A stretch of DNA of 64,000 nt from contig JANQLS010000103.1 of the NCBI GenBank assembly GCA_028280485.1, positions 1 to 64,000 on the forward strand. Reading direction: 5' to 3'. The position numbers were made by a program, and so were the translations under genes. The number at the start of each line of letters is the position of its first letter. Position 1 is the stretch's first letter. Shown here piece by piece: positions 26,428 through 35,125 of the stretch. The notes under the pieces were generated by a model. The model saw nothing but the letters and a program-made list of their open reading frames with translations, ran no database searches and was not told where the DNA came from. This stretch comes from Planctomycetota bacterium (GTDB taxonomy: Bacteria > Planctomycetota > UBA8108 > JACQVS01).

Positions 26428-28074
26428 ATGCGTTGGCGTTCATCGAGTCTTTTTATATTTGTTTTTGCTTTGAGTCTCAACGGCAGTCAAATTCGGGCAG
26501 AACTTATTACTCACCTACCCTTCGATGGATCCTTAGAAGATATGGGGCCTGGCGGGAATCATGGATTTGTCAATGGTCGTGGTCAGGTGCCCTTAGTTGA
26601 GGGAACAGATTGTGATCTCGCTGCTCGTTTTGATGGCATTAACTTTATTCAACTTGAGCATAATTCGAACCTTCCTATTGTTTCCAATCCTCAGTTCTCC
26701 ATCGCGATGTGGGTTAAAGGAATACCTCAGGCTGACAATCGAGTGTTTTCCTGTGGTTCTACCATCGATAACAATCCTCTTTTTAATATCGGGACTGAAA
26801 TTAGTGGGGGGGCAGGAACTGTAGATCTTTTCATTAGAAATGGTGAAACAGTTTTAGATCATGTCAACTCTGAAGGAATTGCCTTCGATGGCACTTGGCA
26901 CCATATCGTGTTTACCTATAACGAAGGCGTAGGTGAACTTTGGATCGACGGAGTTAAAGATCCGGTCGACTTCAGCTATTCCCTTCAAGATTGGGATTTA
27001 GATACGACCACGATCGGTGGAATCCTGAGATCGAAACCCTGCTGTCAGTACAGTGGATGGATCGATGATGTGGGTCTTTACAATCATGCCGTTTCTGAAG
27101 AAGAAATTTTAGGTCTCTACGGTGATGGCCCCTCCCCCGATTGCTGCCCGGTGGGAAAGGGGGACACGCATGCGGTTCAAGTCTTAGTCAATGGACCTGA
27201 TGGTAATAGACCGGGTACCTATCGGGTGGCGGCGTTGACAAGAGACGATTCTGGCGATCCTATAATTCATACCTTTACGATGGATAATGGCATCGATCCT
27301 CCCAGAGTCATCGGACCCCAATTAAGTAATATTGTGAATTTTGAACTGACTGAAGGAGACTGGAGGGTGACCGTCTCTGTCGATGATGATCCCGAGTGTT
27401 CCGATCTGGCCAAAGATTATCATTTCAGTCGTGAGTTTCAGGTCGAGTCGCCTTGCCCTGAGGAGGGGGATACGACTTTAGAAAGCCTCGAGATTGCCAC
27501 TCCGGCCGATCATAACATCGAAAACGAATATATTTTTAAAGCGACAGCAAGTGATGCCGGTGGTGATGCCATTCACTACTCGTTCACGATCACCGATGAG
27601 GAAAACAATTTAGTGGCTGTATCGGATCCCCGGTCGGATGCGAGTGAGTGGCATATATCGATTGAACCCTTCGAGGGTTTATATTTACTCACCGTTGAAG
27701 TCGATGATGATCCCACCTGCGATGACCCGCCCGGATTTATCGAAATTGAGTTTGGATCAACTACGCCCGGTGGCATTCAGATTCCGGGTGATATCGACCA
27801 AGATGGGATTAAAAATCTCACCGACGAGATTATCCTGATAAGCTTCTTATTTTTAGGAAATCCCTTACAGCTTCCCTGTGGAGATGGATCCATTCAAGAT
27901 GAGGGAAATCTAGCTCTCTTGGATCATAACGGTGACCACTCCATCGACTTAACCGATGCCATCGCTGGGATCAGCTACCAGTTCTTAGGGACGGCGCCAC
28001 ATGTCAATGGCACGTTTTGTACTCGAATTGCGGGTTGTCCTAACTTAGCCGGGTGCACGGGTGTCAGCCAGTGA
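26428..28074 (+). CDS. Secreted LamG-domain protein with dockerin-like C-terminus
   Basis: Exported protein of 548 residues. Signal peptide about 1-24. A LamG/concanavalin-like domain (about 26-235) has the hallmarks FDGSLEDMGPGGNHG and GTWHHIVFTYNEGVGELWID. Two related beta-sandwich modules follow (about 245-345 and 350-455), each ending near VDDDP and a cysteine. Last is a paired EF-hand/dockerin-like module: DIDQDGIKNLTDEI then DHNGDHSIDLTDAI, and the cysteine-rich end CTRIAGCPNLAGC. It probably binds carbohydrate outside the cell with calcium-stabilised ends. The same C-terminal module closes the gene at 39345. It is monocistronic, with a clear terminator at 28121. Confidence 0.83.
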   Translation: MRWRSSSLFIFVFALSLNGSQIRAELITHLPFDGSLEDMGPGGNHGFVNGRGQVPLVEGTDCDLAARFDGINFIQLEHNSNLPIVSNPQFSIAMWVKGIPQADNRVFSCGSTIDNNPLFNIGTEISGGAGTVDLFIRNGETVLDHVNSEGIAFDGTWHHIVFTYNEGVGELWIDGVKDPVDFSYSLQDWDLDTTTIGGILRSKPCCQYSGWIDDVGLYNHAVSEEEILGLYGDGPSPDCCPVGKGDTHAVQVLVNGPDGNRPGTYRVAALTRDDSGDPIIHTFTMDNGIDPPRVIGPQLSNIVNFELTEGDWRVTVSVDDDPECSDLAKDYHFSREFQVESPCPEEGDTTLESLEIATPADHNIENEYIFKATASDAGGDAIHYSFTITDEENNLVAVSDPRSDASEWHISIEPFEGLYLLTVEVDDDPTCDDPPGFIEIEFGSTTPGGIQIPGDIDQDGIKNLTDEIILISFLFLGNPLQLPCGDGSIQDEGNLALLDHNGDHSIDLTDAIAGISYQFLGTAPHVNGTFCTRIAGCPNLAGCTGVSQ

Positions 28075-28120
28075 TGTTTGTCGTCACGACTAACAAATAA
28101 AGCTAATGGTATTTAAAAAG

Positions 28121-28154
28121 AGCCCCGAGGTCATTTGGCATCGGGGCTTTTTTT
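28121..28154 (+). terminator. Rho-independent terminator
   Basis: An 8-bp GC-rich stem, AGCCCCGA (28121-28128) with TCGGGGCT (28141-28148), followed by a run of T residues. It ends the LamG gene transcript. Confidence 0.9.
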
Positions 28155-28535
28155 AATTGTTGAGGATGCCCTTTTTATAATTGGTATTGGGGAAATCCTG
28201 AATGGGATTATTATAGAGTTCAGGTTTTTACCGTTTTAATTTTTTATACTATTTGATTTGTTAGTTTACTTCTCCGTTTGGGATCGCCGAATTTCGGTTT
28301 AGTAAGCAGAACTGATTATATTCGTATTCATTTTTGCCCCGAAGTTTCGCCGTGCAACGATATCCAGCTCTAAGAAATTTCCAAAATTTGAATAATTTCT
28401 GAATTTGACCTACACCAAATCGTGACTTCTGGAACTTACCTACTGAAAGCTTTACTCCTCGGAGTTAAGTCTCAACAAAGATGGCTTAAAATCCGTCTGT
28501 TGTCAGTTTTTGAGTTCAAGGAATGATTTCGAACC
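28155..28535. other. Intergenic leader of the ECF sigma gene, no gene seen
   Basis: AT-rich, 381 bases. No repeat family copy or RNA fold was recognised. It probably holds the promoter of the sigma gene, possibly self-regulated as is common for ECF factors; no boxes are claimed. Confidence 0.4.
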
Positions 28536-31373
28536 ATGCCTAACCCATTAAAAGCTTCATTATCCGATGCGATCTTGGTAGATCAAAGTCTCAGGGGACG
28601 CTCTGAGGCCTTTGAAGCTCTCGTTTTTCGCTACCAGTCTAAAGGGCTGGCCGTCGCTCTTGCGCAAGGAGTGGCTCCAAGCTCCATCGAGGATGTGGTT
28701 CAGGAAGCTTTTCTCCAGGCCTTCAGATCCTTAGCTCAGCTGACACAAAAAAAGGCCTTTGGGCCTTGGTTTCTCAGTATCGTAAGAAATTTATCTAAAA
28801 AACAATTTCGCGGATCTGATCGAATCACATTTTCAGCTGTAGTCGAAGAACAGAGTGAACACGAGCCTAATACCCTCGAGGCCCGTGAGCTTCACGAAAA
28901 AGTTTGGGATGAAGTATCGAAGCTTCCGGAGTCCGTACGAGAAGCGATTTTTCTTTACTATTACGAAGGAGAATCCACCCGTTCGGTCGCCAAGACTTTA
29001 GGGACGAACATTTCCGGGGTCAAAAATCGACTTCGCACTGGGCGAGAGCTTTTACGCCATCGTCTCTGGCGAGTCTTGGGAGATTCTATCAAAACGATGA
29101 TTCCCAGCGCTGAGAAGAAACGAAAATCAGCACGACGTTTGAGTTTGGTTCTTTTCACGACTCTCGGTTCTTCATCGGCTTCGGCCTTAGCTACTGAAAC
29201 GACTCCTTTCGTTTCCTCTGCTGCATCGATCAGCGCTGCTCAGACGACCGGAGCCTTCGTTATGGCAAAGAAACTTTCAACTGTGGTCCTCGTTTGTGTT
29301 TTCCTTTTTACGGCGGGTTATTTAGGAGGGGATCTTCTTAAGACTCAGCCTCGTCCAGAGACTCTTAGTTCCTCTTCTACAAATTCTGGCGGATTTGGCT
29401 ACAGGTCAACACCGTCAATTGAAAGTCAACCGGAGACTTTCACTCCCCAAAAGTCAGGTGAAAAGACTGAGGTCGAATCCGAACAAACACCTCCAGTTGC
29501 TTCCTCCCAACTTTCAGCTACGGAAGGCCGAGTGATCATCAAGGTGATCAACGATTCGACCAATAAGCCCTTTGTCGATGTCGGAGTGAAACTCGTTCCT
29601 CGAAATCGACCCAGCCCGAATTGGTCTACTTATTTTGTTTACACCGATGAAGAAGGCCAAGCCATCTTCGAAAATGTATCCGTAGGAAGATATTTCGGTG
29701 GATTCGACCGAGCCAACCCTCGGGGGCGATTTACTTCGATCGAAGTGCTCCCTGGTGAAACGACGGAAATCAGTTTGCGATTTCCCGATGGCATTCGTAT
29801 TCATGGACAGGTGGTTAATAAAGCCGGGGCACCCATTCCCGAGGCCGAGATTTTAGTCTCGCTCGATGAGTTCGATGCTTTCTCGGCGAGAGTGCTCACC
29901 CTGAGTGATGCCGATGGCAAATTTGAAATCGAAGGTGTTCAAAGTGGAAGGTACCTTTCTGCTCGGAAAGCGGGGTACTCACCTTCAAGTCAAAAAGCCT
30001 TCAGCTCTCGAAGGGGATCTACTGAAGAGCTTCGTTTGGTTTTACCAGGCTTGGGGGGAGCCGTTGAAGGTTACGTCTTCGATCGAGAACGGCAAGCCAT
30101 CGCGGGAGCTCTCGTCATGATCGGGGATCGCGATCTTCATCACGGGGCTTACAGTGTTAAAGCCGCGCCCATCATCGTCAAAACGAATAAGGAAGGATTC
30201 TTCAATGCGGAAGGAGTTCCCACGGGCGAGCTTCCCATTGTGGTTCGGGCGCCCTCATTTGCTCCACAAGAAGAAAAGGTGCAGGTGATCGCGAACCGAA
30301 CTTCTGAACTTGAAGTGACCTTAGATTCGGGTGTCACGGTTGAGGGACTCGTCTTGTCGAGTGAGGGTTCTCCCGTGAGTCGGACGGAACTTGTCGTTGG
30401 ATCCGAACATCATTTTGCTCGGGGTACGGATCCTTTGGTGACTAAGACCCGCAGCGACTCTGAAGGACGCTACCGGTTACAAGGTTTGATCCCCGGTAAA
30501 ATTGAGATTCACGCTTCCCGGGATGGCCAAGGAAAAAGTCTGACTTTCATCGAGGCGGAAAATGGAGAGATAGTTCAGCTCGATATCGAGTTAGCTCCAC
30601 CCTTAGAACTCAAAGGTAAGATTACCTTTGAAGACGGAACACCCGTTCAGGGGGCGGGAATTCAGTCGGTTGGACTCTACTACGTTGAAACCGATGATGA
30701 CGGTCGATTTCGAATTAAAGATTGTGATGATAAAGAATACGAAGTGACCGTGACCGAGCGGGGGAAAGGTGATCTTCCTTGCGCAATTGTGAAGCTTCAA
30801 CCCGGTGAGGAAGAACACAAAATCGTAGTTAAGGAATCCGATCGCGCGAATTGCATCGTCAAGGGAAAGGTCGTCGATGCTTCTGGTAGTAGTCTACGGT
30901 CGGCGACGGTTCGCCTTTCACCTGTGGGTACTTATCGGCAAGTGCGAGCGAAGTCAGGCTTCTTCGGTGGTTTCAGAACTCAGGAAATCCCTTCGGGTGA
31001 GTATCAAGTCATTATCGAAGCGAAGGGATATCCGAAAACATTCCTTGAGAATGTGCAGGTCAAGCCCAACCAAACGACGGATTTGGGCAAGCTTCAATTT
31101 CCTGAGCCGGGTTGGTTGAAGGTCGAATTTATCAACAATCCAGAAGATCATGAAGGGCTTTACTTCGGTATCTTCGACCCGAAAGATCGTTGTAGTGTGG
31201 CAGCGTCCTTATCCTCCGATCCGCACCGAAAAGAAACTCTCACTCCCGGGAAGCACCGAGTGGTACTCAAGAAAAAATGGGGGGAAGATGATCTGCTTTC
31301 ATTAGATTTTGAAATCGTGGCGGGTCAAGAAACCGTTGTCAAGCTCGATGCGCTGAGAGGGGAGGGGCAATAA
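28536..31373 (+). CDS. ECF sigma factor fused to membrane anchor and carboxypeptidase-regulatory-like repeats
   Basis: A 945-residue fusion. Residues 15-95 are sigma region 2 (RSEAFEALVFRYQSKG, then SSIEDVVQEAFLQAFRSL). Residues 125-178 are sigma region 4 (LPESVREAIFLYYYEGESTR, then GVKNRLRTGRELL). A basic linker (KKRKSARR) leads to one membrane helix at about 247-265 (LSTVVLVCVFLFTAGYLG). The rest (about 325-940) is a row of carboxypeptidase regulatory-like/beta-sandwich modules with repeated DADGKFEIEGV and DSEGRYRLQGL-type turns. The order implies a cytoplasmic sigma tethered to a periplasmic sensor, so signal release would need proteolysis or clustering. No separate anti-sigma gene is adjacent. 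The next gene overlaps by 1 base. Confidence 0.85.
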   Translation: MPNPLKASLSDAILVDQSLRGRSEAFEALVFRYQSKGLAVALAQGVAPSSIEDVVQEAFLQAFRSLAQLTQKKAFGPWFLSIVRNLSKKQFRGSDRITFSAVVEEQSEHEPNTLEARELHEKVWDEVSKLPESVREAIFLYYYEGESTRSVAKTLGTNISGVKNRLRTGRELLRHRLWRVLGDSIKTMIPSAEKKRKSARRLSLVLFTTLGSSSASALATETTPFVSSAASISAAQTTGAFVMAKKLSTVVLVCVFLFTAGYLGGDLLKTQPRPETLSSSSTNSGGFGYRSTPSIESQPETFTPQKSGEKTEVESEQTPPVASSQLSATEGRVIIKVINDSTNKPFVDVGVKLVPRNRPSPNWSTYFVYTDEEGQAIFENVSVGRYFGGFDRANPRGRFTSIEVLPGETTEISLRFPDGIRIHGQVVNKAGAPIPEAEILVSLDEFDAFSARVLTLSDADGKFEIEGVQSGRYLSARKAGYSPSSQKAFSSRRGSTEELRLVLPGLGGAVEGYVFDRERQAIAGALVMIGDRDLHHGAYSVKAAPIIVKTNKEGFFNAEGVPTGELPIVVRAPSFAPQEEKVQVIANRTSELEVTLDSGVTVEGLVLSSEGSPVSRTELVVGSEHHFARGTDPLVTKTRSDSEGRYRLQGLIPGKIEIHASRDGQGKSLTFIEAENGEIVQLDIELAPPLELKGKITFEDGTPVQGAGIQSVGLYYVETDDDGRFRIKDCDDKEYEVTVTERGKGDLPCAIVKLQPGEEEHKIVVKESDRANCIVKGKVVDASGSSLRSATVRLSPVGTYRQVRAKSGFFGGFRTQEIPSGEYQVIIEAKGYPKTFLENVQVKPNQTTDLGKLQFPEPGWLKVEFINNPEDHEGLYFGIFDPKDRCSVAASLSSDPHRKETLTPGKHRVVLKKKWGEDDLLSLDFEIVAGQETVVKLDALRGEGQ

Positions 31374-32410
31374 TGATGGAAGGAAGACAATGGTTTTGGA
31401 TAACGATCTTTATGGGAGCAGTAAGTTTAACCACGGGATTTTGTCTCGGCTGGATCTCGCCCGATGATGGAGAGTCTCGAATTCAACCGCCCGAGAAAAA
31501 AACTGTTGAGAAAATCAAACTTGAAGGAGTAAAGAGTAAGGTCAAGCAAAAGGTCAAAAAGGAAGCGCTGCCTGAGGAAAAGCCATTGACTGAGAATTCA
31601 TCAAAGGTAGAGCATTCGCGTGAGGAACAGTTACTTTCCTCAGAAAAGATGACGGAACTCTTTTCCTTTATCGAAAAAAATAAAAGTGCGAGCATTGAGG
31701 ATTTGTCTCGTTTTAAAGTTAAGCCAAAAATGAGATCGCTCTACGATAAATTACAGGCAAAGGGTGAACATCGAGGGGTTGAATCCGGCTTGCCTCCGAA
31801 GATACTTATAGATGTTCTTCAGTCGCTTCTCAAAAATGCTGGGCTTCAATTCAATAAACATCAGCGTCTCGGCTCTGGATTCATCGTTCGGGCTTACGAA
31901 GAAAAGATCGCCAAAAGTCTTCAAGATTTGGGGTCGAACACAATTCAATTGGAGAGAGAACTCGAGGTCATTTCCTTAACAGATGATTTCTTAGAGGAAA
32001 TTCTCCACATATTGAGTGATCAACAGGTAGAAAAGTTAGATTCACTCTCATCCGAATTCTCTGAATGGCCTCTGTTCTTGTCCCCGCTGACCAACGCCCC
32101 TGTCAGTCGCCGAGAGATCACTCTGGAAAAATTACCCGAAGTCCAGCAGGGTTTCTCTCGAGAATTGGCTCGGGAGTTCGGATTAGATCCTGAAGATGCC
32201 GATCACTATGCAGCTGAACTTTTTGAGGGGATTCAGGCTTCTTTGATGTTTCCTCAAAAGCGAGAAGACATCGTCGAGCATCACGTATCGATGGGCGAAG
32301 CTCAAATCAAGATGCTGAGATCCTTGATGAAGCATCCCGCGATCGATGAACAAAAACGAAAGAAAATCCTCTCCACTCGCTACTGGGTGGTTCCGGTTTT
32401 GAAGAATTGA
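31373..32410 (+). CDS. Membrane-anchored hypothetical protein coupled to the ECF sigma fusion
   Basis: The 345-residue product is not recognised. One N-terminal helix (about 7-26, WFWITIFMGAVSLTTGFCLG) is followed by a highly charged lysine/glutamate stretch (about 36-85). The rest is a mostly helical acidic domain with coiled-coil-like LQDLGSNTIQLERELEVISL and a C-terminal helix pair. The start codon shares a base with the upstream TAA (TAATG), so it is translated with the sigma fusion. It may modulate that sigma factor, but this rests only on position. A terminator follows at 32469. Confidence 0.75.
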   Translation: MMEGRQWFWITIFMGAVSLTTGFCLGWISPDDGESRIQPPEKKTVEKIKLEGVKSKVKQKVKKEALPEEKPLTENSSKVEHSREEQLLSSEKMTELFSFIEKNKSASIEDLSRFKVKPKMRSLYDKLQAKGEHRGVESGLPPKILIDVLQSLLKNAGLQFNKHQRLGSGFIVRAYEEKIAKSLQDLGSNTIQLERELEVISLTDDFLEEILHILSDQQVEKLDSLSSEFSEWPLFLSPLTNAPVSRREITLEKLPEVQQGFSRELAREFGLDPEDADHYAAELFEGIQASLMFPQKREDIVEHHVSMGEAQIKMLRSLMKHPAIDEQKRKKILSTRYWVVPVLKN

Positions 32411-32468
32411 GGGGGAATCGACGCCCATCAACTGTCCGAAAATGCTGGACAGATGGCTTGAGAATTAA

Positions 32469-32498
32469 AAGGCGACTTTACAAGTCGCCTTTTTTTTA
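32469..32498 (+). terminator. Rho-independent terminator
   Basis: AAGGCGACTT pairs with AAGTCGCCTT across a TAC loop, followed by seven more T. It ends the sigma/partner transcript. Confidence 0.92.
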
Positions 32499-32669
32499 TT
32501 TCAATTGATGGGGTTGCGAAATAATAAGTCTTTTAAAGTTGGTCCTTTAAGAGCTGAGTCTCATCATTCACCTCTCACTGGTCTCCCGTTTGCTTCTGTT
32601 GCTTAGGATTATTCTCGGTTTTGGATTGGGCGGTGGATCAAAGATGCTTATTCAATAAGGGGTGTCGAA

Positions 32670-34862
32670 ATGCGGTTTCTTATCTATTTCATTTTCAGTC
32701 TGTCATTGCTGAGCTCCAGCCTTGTCGGTGCGGAGTTCATCCGCGGGGACGCAAATAATGATGGAAAAGTGAGTTTCGCCGACAGCCACTTCATCCTAAG
32801 TCATTTTTGGTGGATGAAAGATTTCATTTCCAAGCCCGATGACCCTGTCAATCTTTGTTGGAAGGCTTCGGATGTCGACGACAACGGATGGCTTGAAGTC
32901 GTCGATGGACGACGTCTCCTCGATTATTTCGTTGAGGGAAGATTTCCGCCAGAAGCCCCTTTTCCCCAATTGGGTGAGGATCCTTCTGACGATCCCTTAG
33001 TCTGTGACCATTATGAAAACCAGGGCACTTTGGAAGATCCTCTCGCAGCCTTATCGATTGCTGGTCGTAGTTTAGATTCTGAAGGGCAGGCCCGCTTTGA
33101 AGTGGAACTCGCCAGTTCATTACAAGTTGCTGGATATTTTCTTCATGTCAGCTTTGAGCAACCTATCGTAGAAGGCATTATCACAAGCGAGGAACTCACC
33201 AGTGATGATCCTATGGATTTTTTAGGCGTACGGCTTGTCGATGGAGATCTTCGTATTGGAGTGCTGAGGTCGGTTGTTCACGTACCTGAATTTTCGGCTC
33301 CGGTGATCGAAGGGTCAGAAGATTTGAGACCTGTCCTCCATGTCGATGTTTGTTTGGTTCCGGGGACTTCTGCTGGAGATTATCCATTGCGATTGGAATC
33401 GGCAGAAATAGTGGAAGCCCATTCAGGAAAATCGATCGAACCCGAAATCTTAGAAGGTTCCTTGATGGTGGTTCAGGATGTTCCCGAAGACAGTACTTGC
33501 GAAACAACGGTTATCACGGCGAGCCAACCTTCAGAATCAATTGTTAAATTTAATGTTTCAGCGGAAGATTCACCTCAGGGAGAAGTGGTTCACGTCGATT
33601 GGTACCTTTGGGCGAATTCCGATTTAGAAGGAGTTACGTTTTCTCTCGACTTTGATGAAGAACAGCTAGAGATTGTTGATATCGAATTGGTCGAACCGAA
33701 GACGGGGGGGATCGCTCGTCCCTTTAGTACCGAGTGGGGATTGTGGGAGTACACCTTCAATAATGAGAATAAAACTCCAGGTAACGCTGGGGTCGATGAA
33801 GGTTACGTTGCCGGCCGAGCCATCTTTAGAAACGAAACAAAAGAGAATCCCTTTCCTGAGGGAGGGCGACCTTTTATTCGATTTCATTTTTGGATGAAAA
33901 ATGTGAATCCTTCAGATTGCCTTCCGGTTCAGTTTGTGGATGGAGGAGTCCACAGGAATGTTGAAGGAGACATTCCCCAATTAAACAGTGCGTTAGCCTT
34001 CGGGGGACAGTCGATTTACCAATTGAATGCAAAGGAGTTTAAGCTCGGAGATGCCTTCATCTTTGTTGATCAAGAAGAAGTTGAGCCGAAGGATTCAAGA
34101 GTGCAACTTGAGCTTGAATCTAAAACGGTGGCCGTCGGTGAAGAATTTACGGTTCCCGTGTTCATTCAAGCAAATTTCAGACTTAACTTTTCTCAAGTTC
34201 ATATCGAATTTGATCCCGAACGACTTGAAGCCCTCGATGCTTATCCGATCTACGAAGTCTTGGACTGGCATTCGGACACCTTTCCCGGATGGTTTATATG
34301 GGAATCAACAATTGATAATGAAAACGGATCAGCGAGTGTGAATGGATTGACTGGTAATAACGGTTGTGACCTTCCACCTAAAGACGAACGTACGGCAGTT
34401 TATGAATTCAGATTCAAGGCAAAACCTAGTCAAGAATTGGGAAACACCCCGATTTTGATCAGTCCGCTGTCTATTCGAATTGGAGATCCAACAGCCAGTT
34501 TTATACTCTACCGTGAAGGTTCCGTGCCGCCACAAAATGCGACCTATACCGATGCGATCATCACGGTTGATCCCGGGTCGAGTCATCCGTTTAAGAGAAG
34601 CGATTGTAATGGGGATGGGGCAAGCGATGTTTCGGATGCCGTCTTTTCCCTCGAAGCTCTTTTCCTCGGCAAATCAGAGCCTCACTGTGAGGATGCCTGT
34701 GATTCAAATGACGATGGGGCATTTGACATCTCGGATGTCATTCATACTCTCAGTGTCAATTTTCTTGGAATCGGGGTGTTCCCTCAGCCGGGGTCATTTG
34801 ATTGTGGCGAAGATCCTAATGATGACACGCTGGTCTGTTTAGCTTATCGTTCGTGTGAATAA
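32670..34862 (+). CDS. Secreted cohesin-like protein with dockerin-like modules at both ends
   Basis: Exported protein of 730 residues. Signal peptide about 1-21. An N-terminal dockerin-like pair has DANNDGKVSFADSHF (about 26-40) and DVDDNGWLEVVDGRR (about 69-83). Three cohesin-like/bacterial Ig beta-sandwich regions follow (about 120-270, 285-460 and 470-630; for example FSLDFDEEQLEIVDIELVEP and HIEFDPERLEALDAY). A second dockerin-like pair closes the protein: DCNGDGASDVSDAV and DSNDDGAFDISDVI, then GEDPNDDTLVC. The segment GEDPSDDPLVC after the first pair repeats that ending. It probably joins extracellular complexes through calcium-dependent contacts; partners are unknown. The terminator at 34887 ends this monocistronic unit. 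Confidence 0.8.
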   Translation: MRFLIYFIFSLSLLSSSLVGAEFIRGDANNDGKVSFADSHFILSHFWWMKDFISKPDDPVNLCWKASDVDDNGWLEVVDGRRLLDYFVEGRFPPEAPFPQLGEDPSDDPLVCDHYENQGTLEDPLAALSIAGRSLDSEGQARFEVELASSLQVAGYFLHVSFEQPIVEGIITSEELTSDDPMDFLGVRLVDGDLRIGVLRSVVHVPEFSAPVIEGSEDLRPVLHVDVCLVPGTSAGDYPLRLESAEIVEAHSGKSIEPEILEGSLMVVQDVPEDSTCETTVITASQPSESIVKFNVSAEDSPQGEVVHVDWYLWANSDLEGVTFSLDFDEEQLEIVDIELVEPKTGGIARPFSTEWGLWEYTFNNENKTPGNAGVDEGYVAGRAIFRNETKENPFPEGGRPFIRFHFWMKNVNPSDCLPVQFVDGGVHRNVEGDIPQLNSALAFGGQSIYQLNAKEFKLGDAFIFVDQEEVEPKDSRVQLELESKTVAVGEEFTVPVFIQANFRLNFSQVHIEFDPERLEALDAYPIYEVLDWHSDTFPGWFIWESTIDNENGSASVNGLTGNNGCDLPPKDERTAVYEFRFKAKPSQELGNTPILISPLSIRIGDPTASFILYREGSVPPQNATYTDAIITVDPGSSHPFKRSDCNGDGASDVSDAVFSLEALFLGKSEPHCEDACDSNDDGAFDISDVIHTLSVNFLGIGVFPQPGSFDCGEDPNDDTLVCLAYRSCE

Positions 34863-34886
34863 GTCGATTTAGAATCCGCATCAAGA

Positions 34887-34936
34887 AACGCCCAGTGAAA
34901 GGCTCATTGAGCTCTAACTGGGCGTTCGTTTTTTTA
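34887..34936 (+). terminator. Rho-independent terminator
   Basis: A 10-bp stem AACGCCCAGT (34887-34896) with ACTGGGCGTT (34917-34926) contains an inner GCTC/GAGC hairpin and is followed by CG and a T7 run. Confidence 0.88.
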
Positions 34937-34995
34937 TCGTAATTCTTATGGGAAACTTCTAAGCTTTCCCTGGTTTGACATTTAAGCAAATATGT

Positions 34996-35054
34996 TAACT
35001 AGCCCGAAGCGCTAGCGAGGGGGTAATTCCCTCGCTAGCGCTTCGGGCTAGTTA
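34996..35054. repeat. Family A palindrome with 7-base loop
   Basis: Perfect 26-base arms (34996-35021 and 35029-35054), core AACTAGCCCGAAGCGCTAGC. It lies 71 bases past the DUF1080-SGNH gene on its 3' side. A matching palindrome lies on the 5' side at 36648. Confidence 0.9.
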
Positions 35055-35125
35055 GCAGGTTTCTCAAAGAATCACATTTGAAAAGGGCGTCCCTACAGGA
35101 TCAGTTGCGGTTTATGGTTTCAACC

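Noticed and set aside
34996..35054. Family A palindromes read as intrinsic terminators
   Set aside because: The stems are not followed by T-runs on either strand, and copies also occur within a probable operon (9229-9288) and before genes. Independent terminators with T-runs exist nearby.
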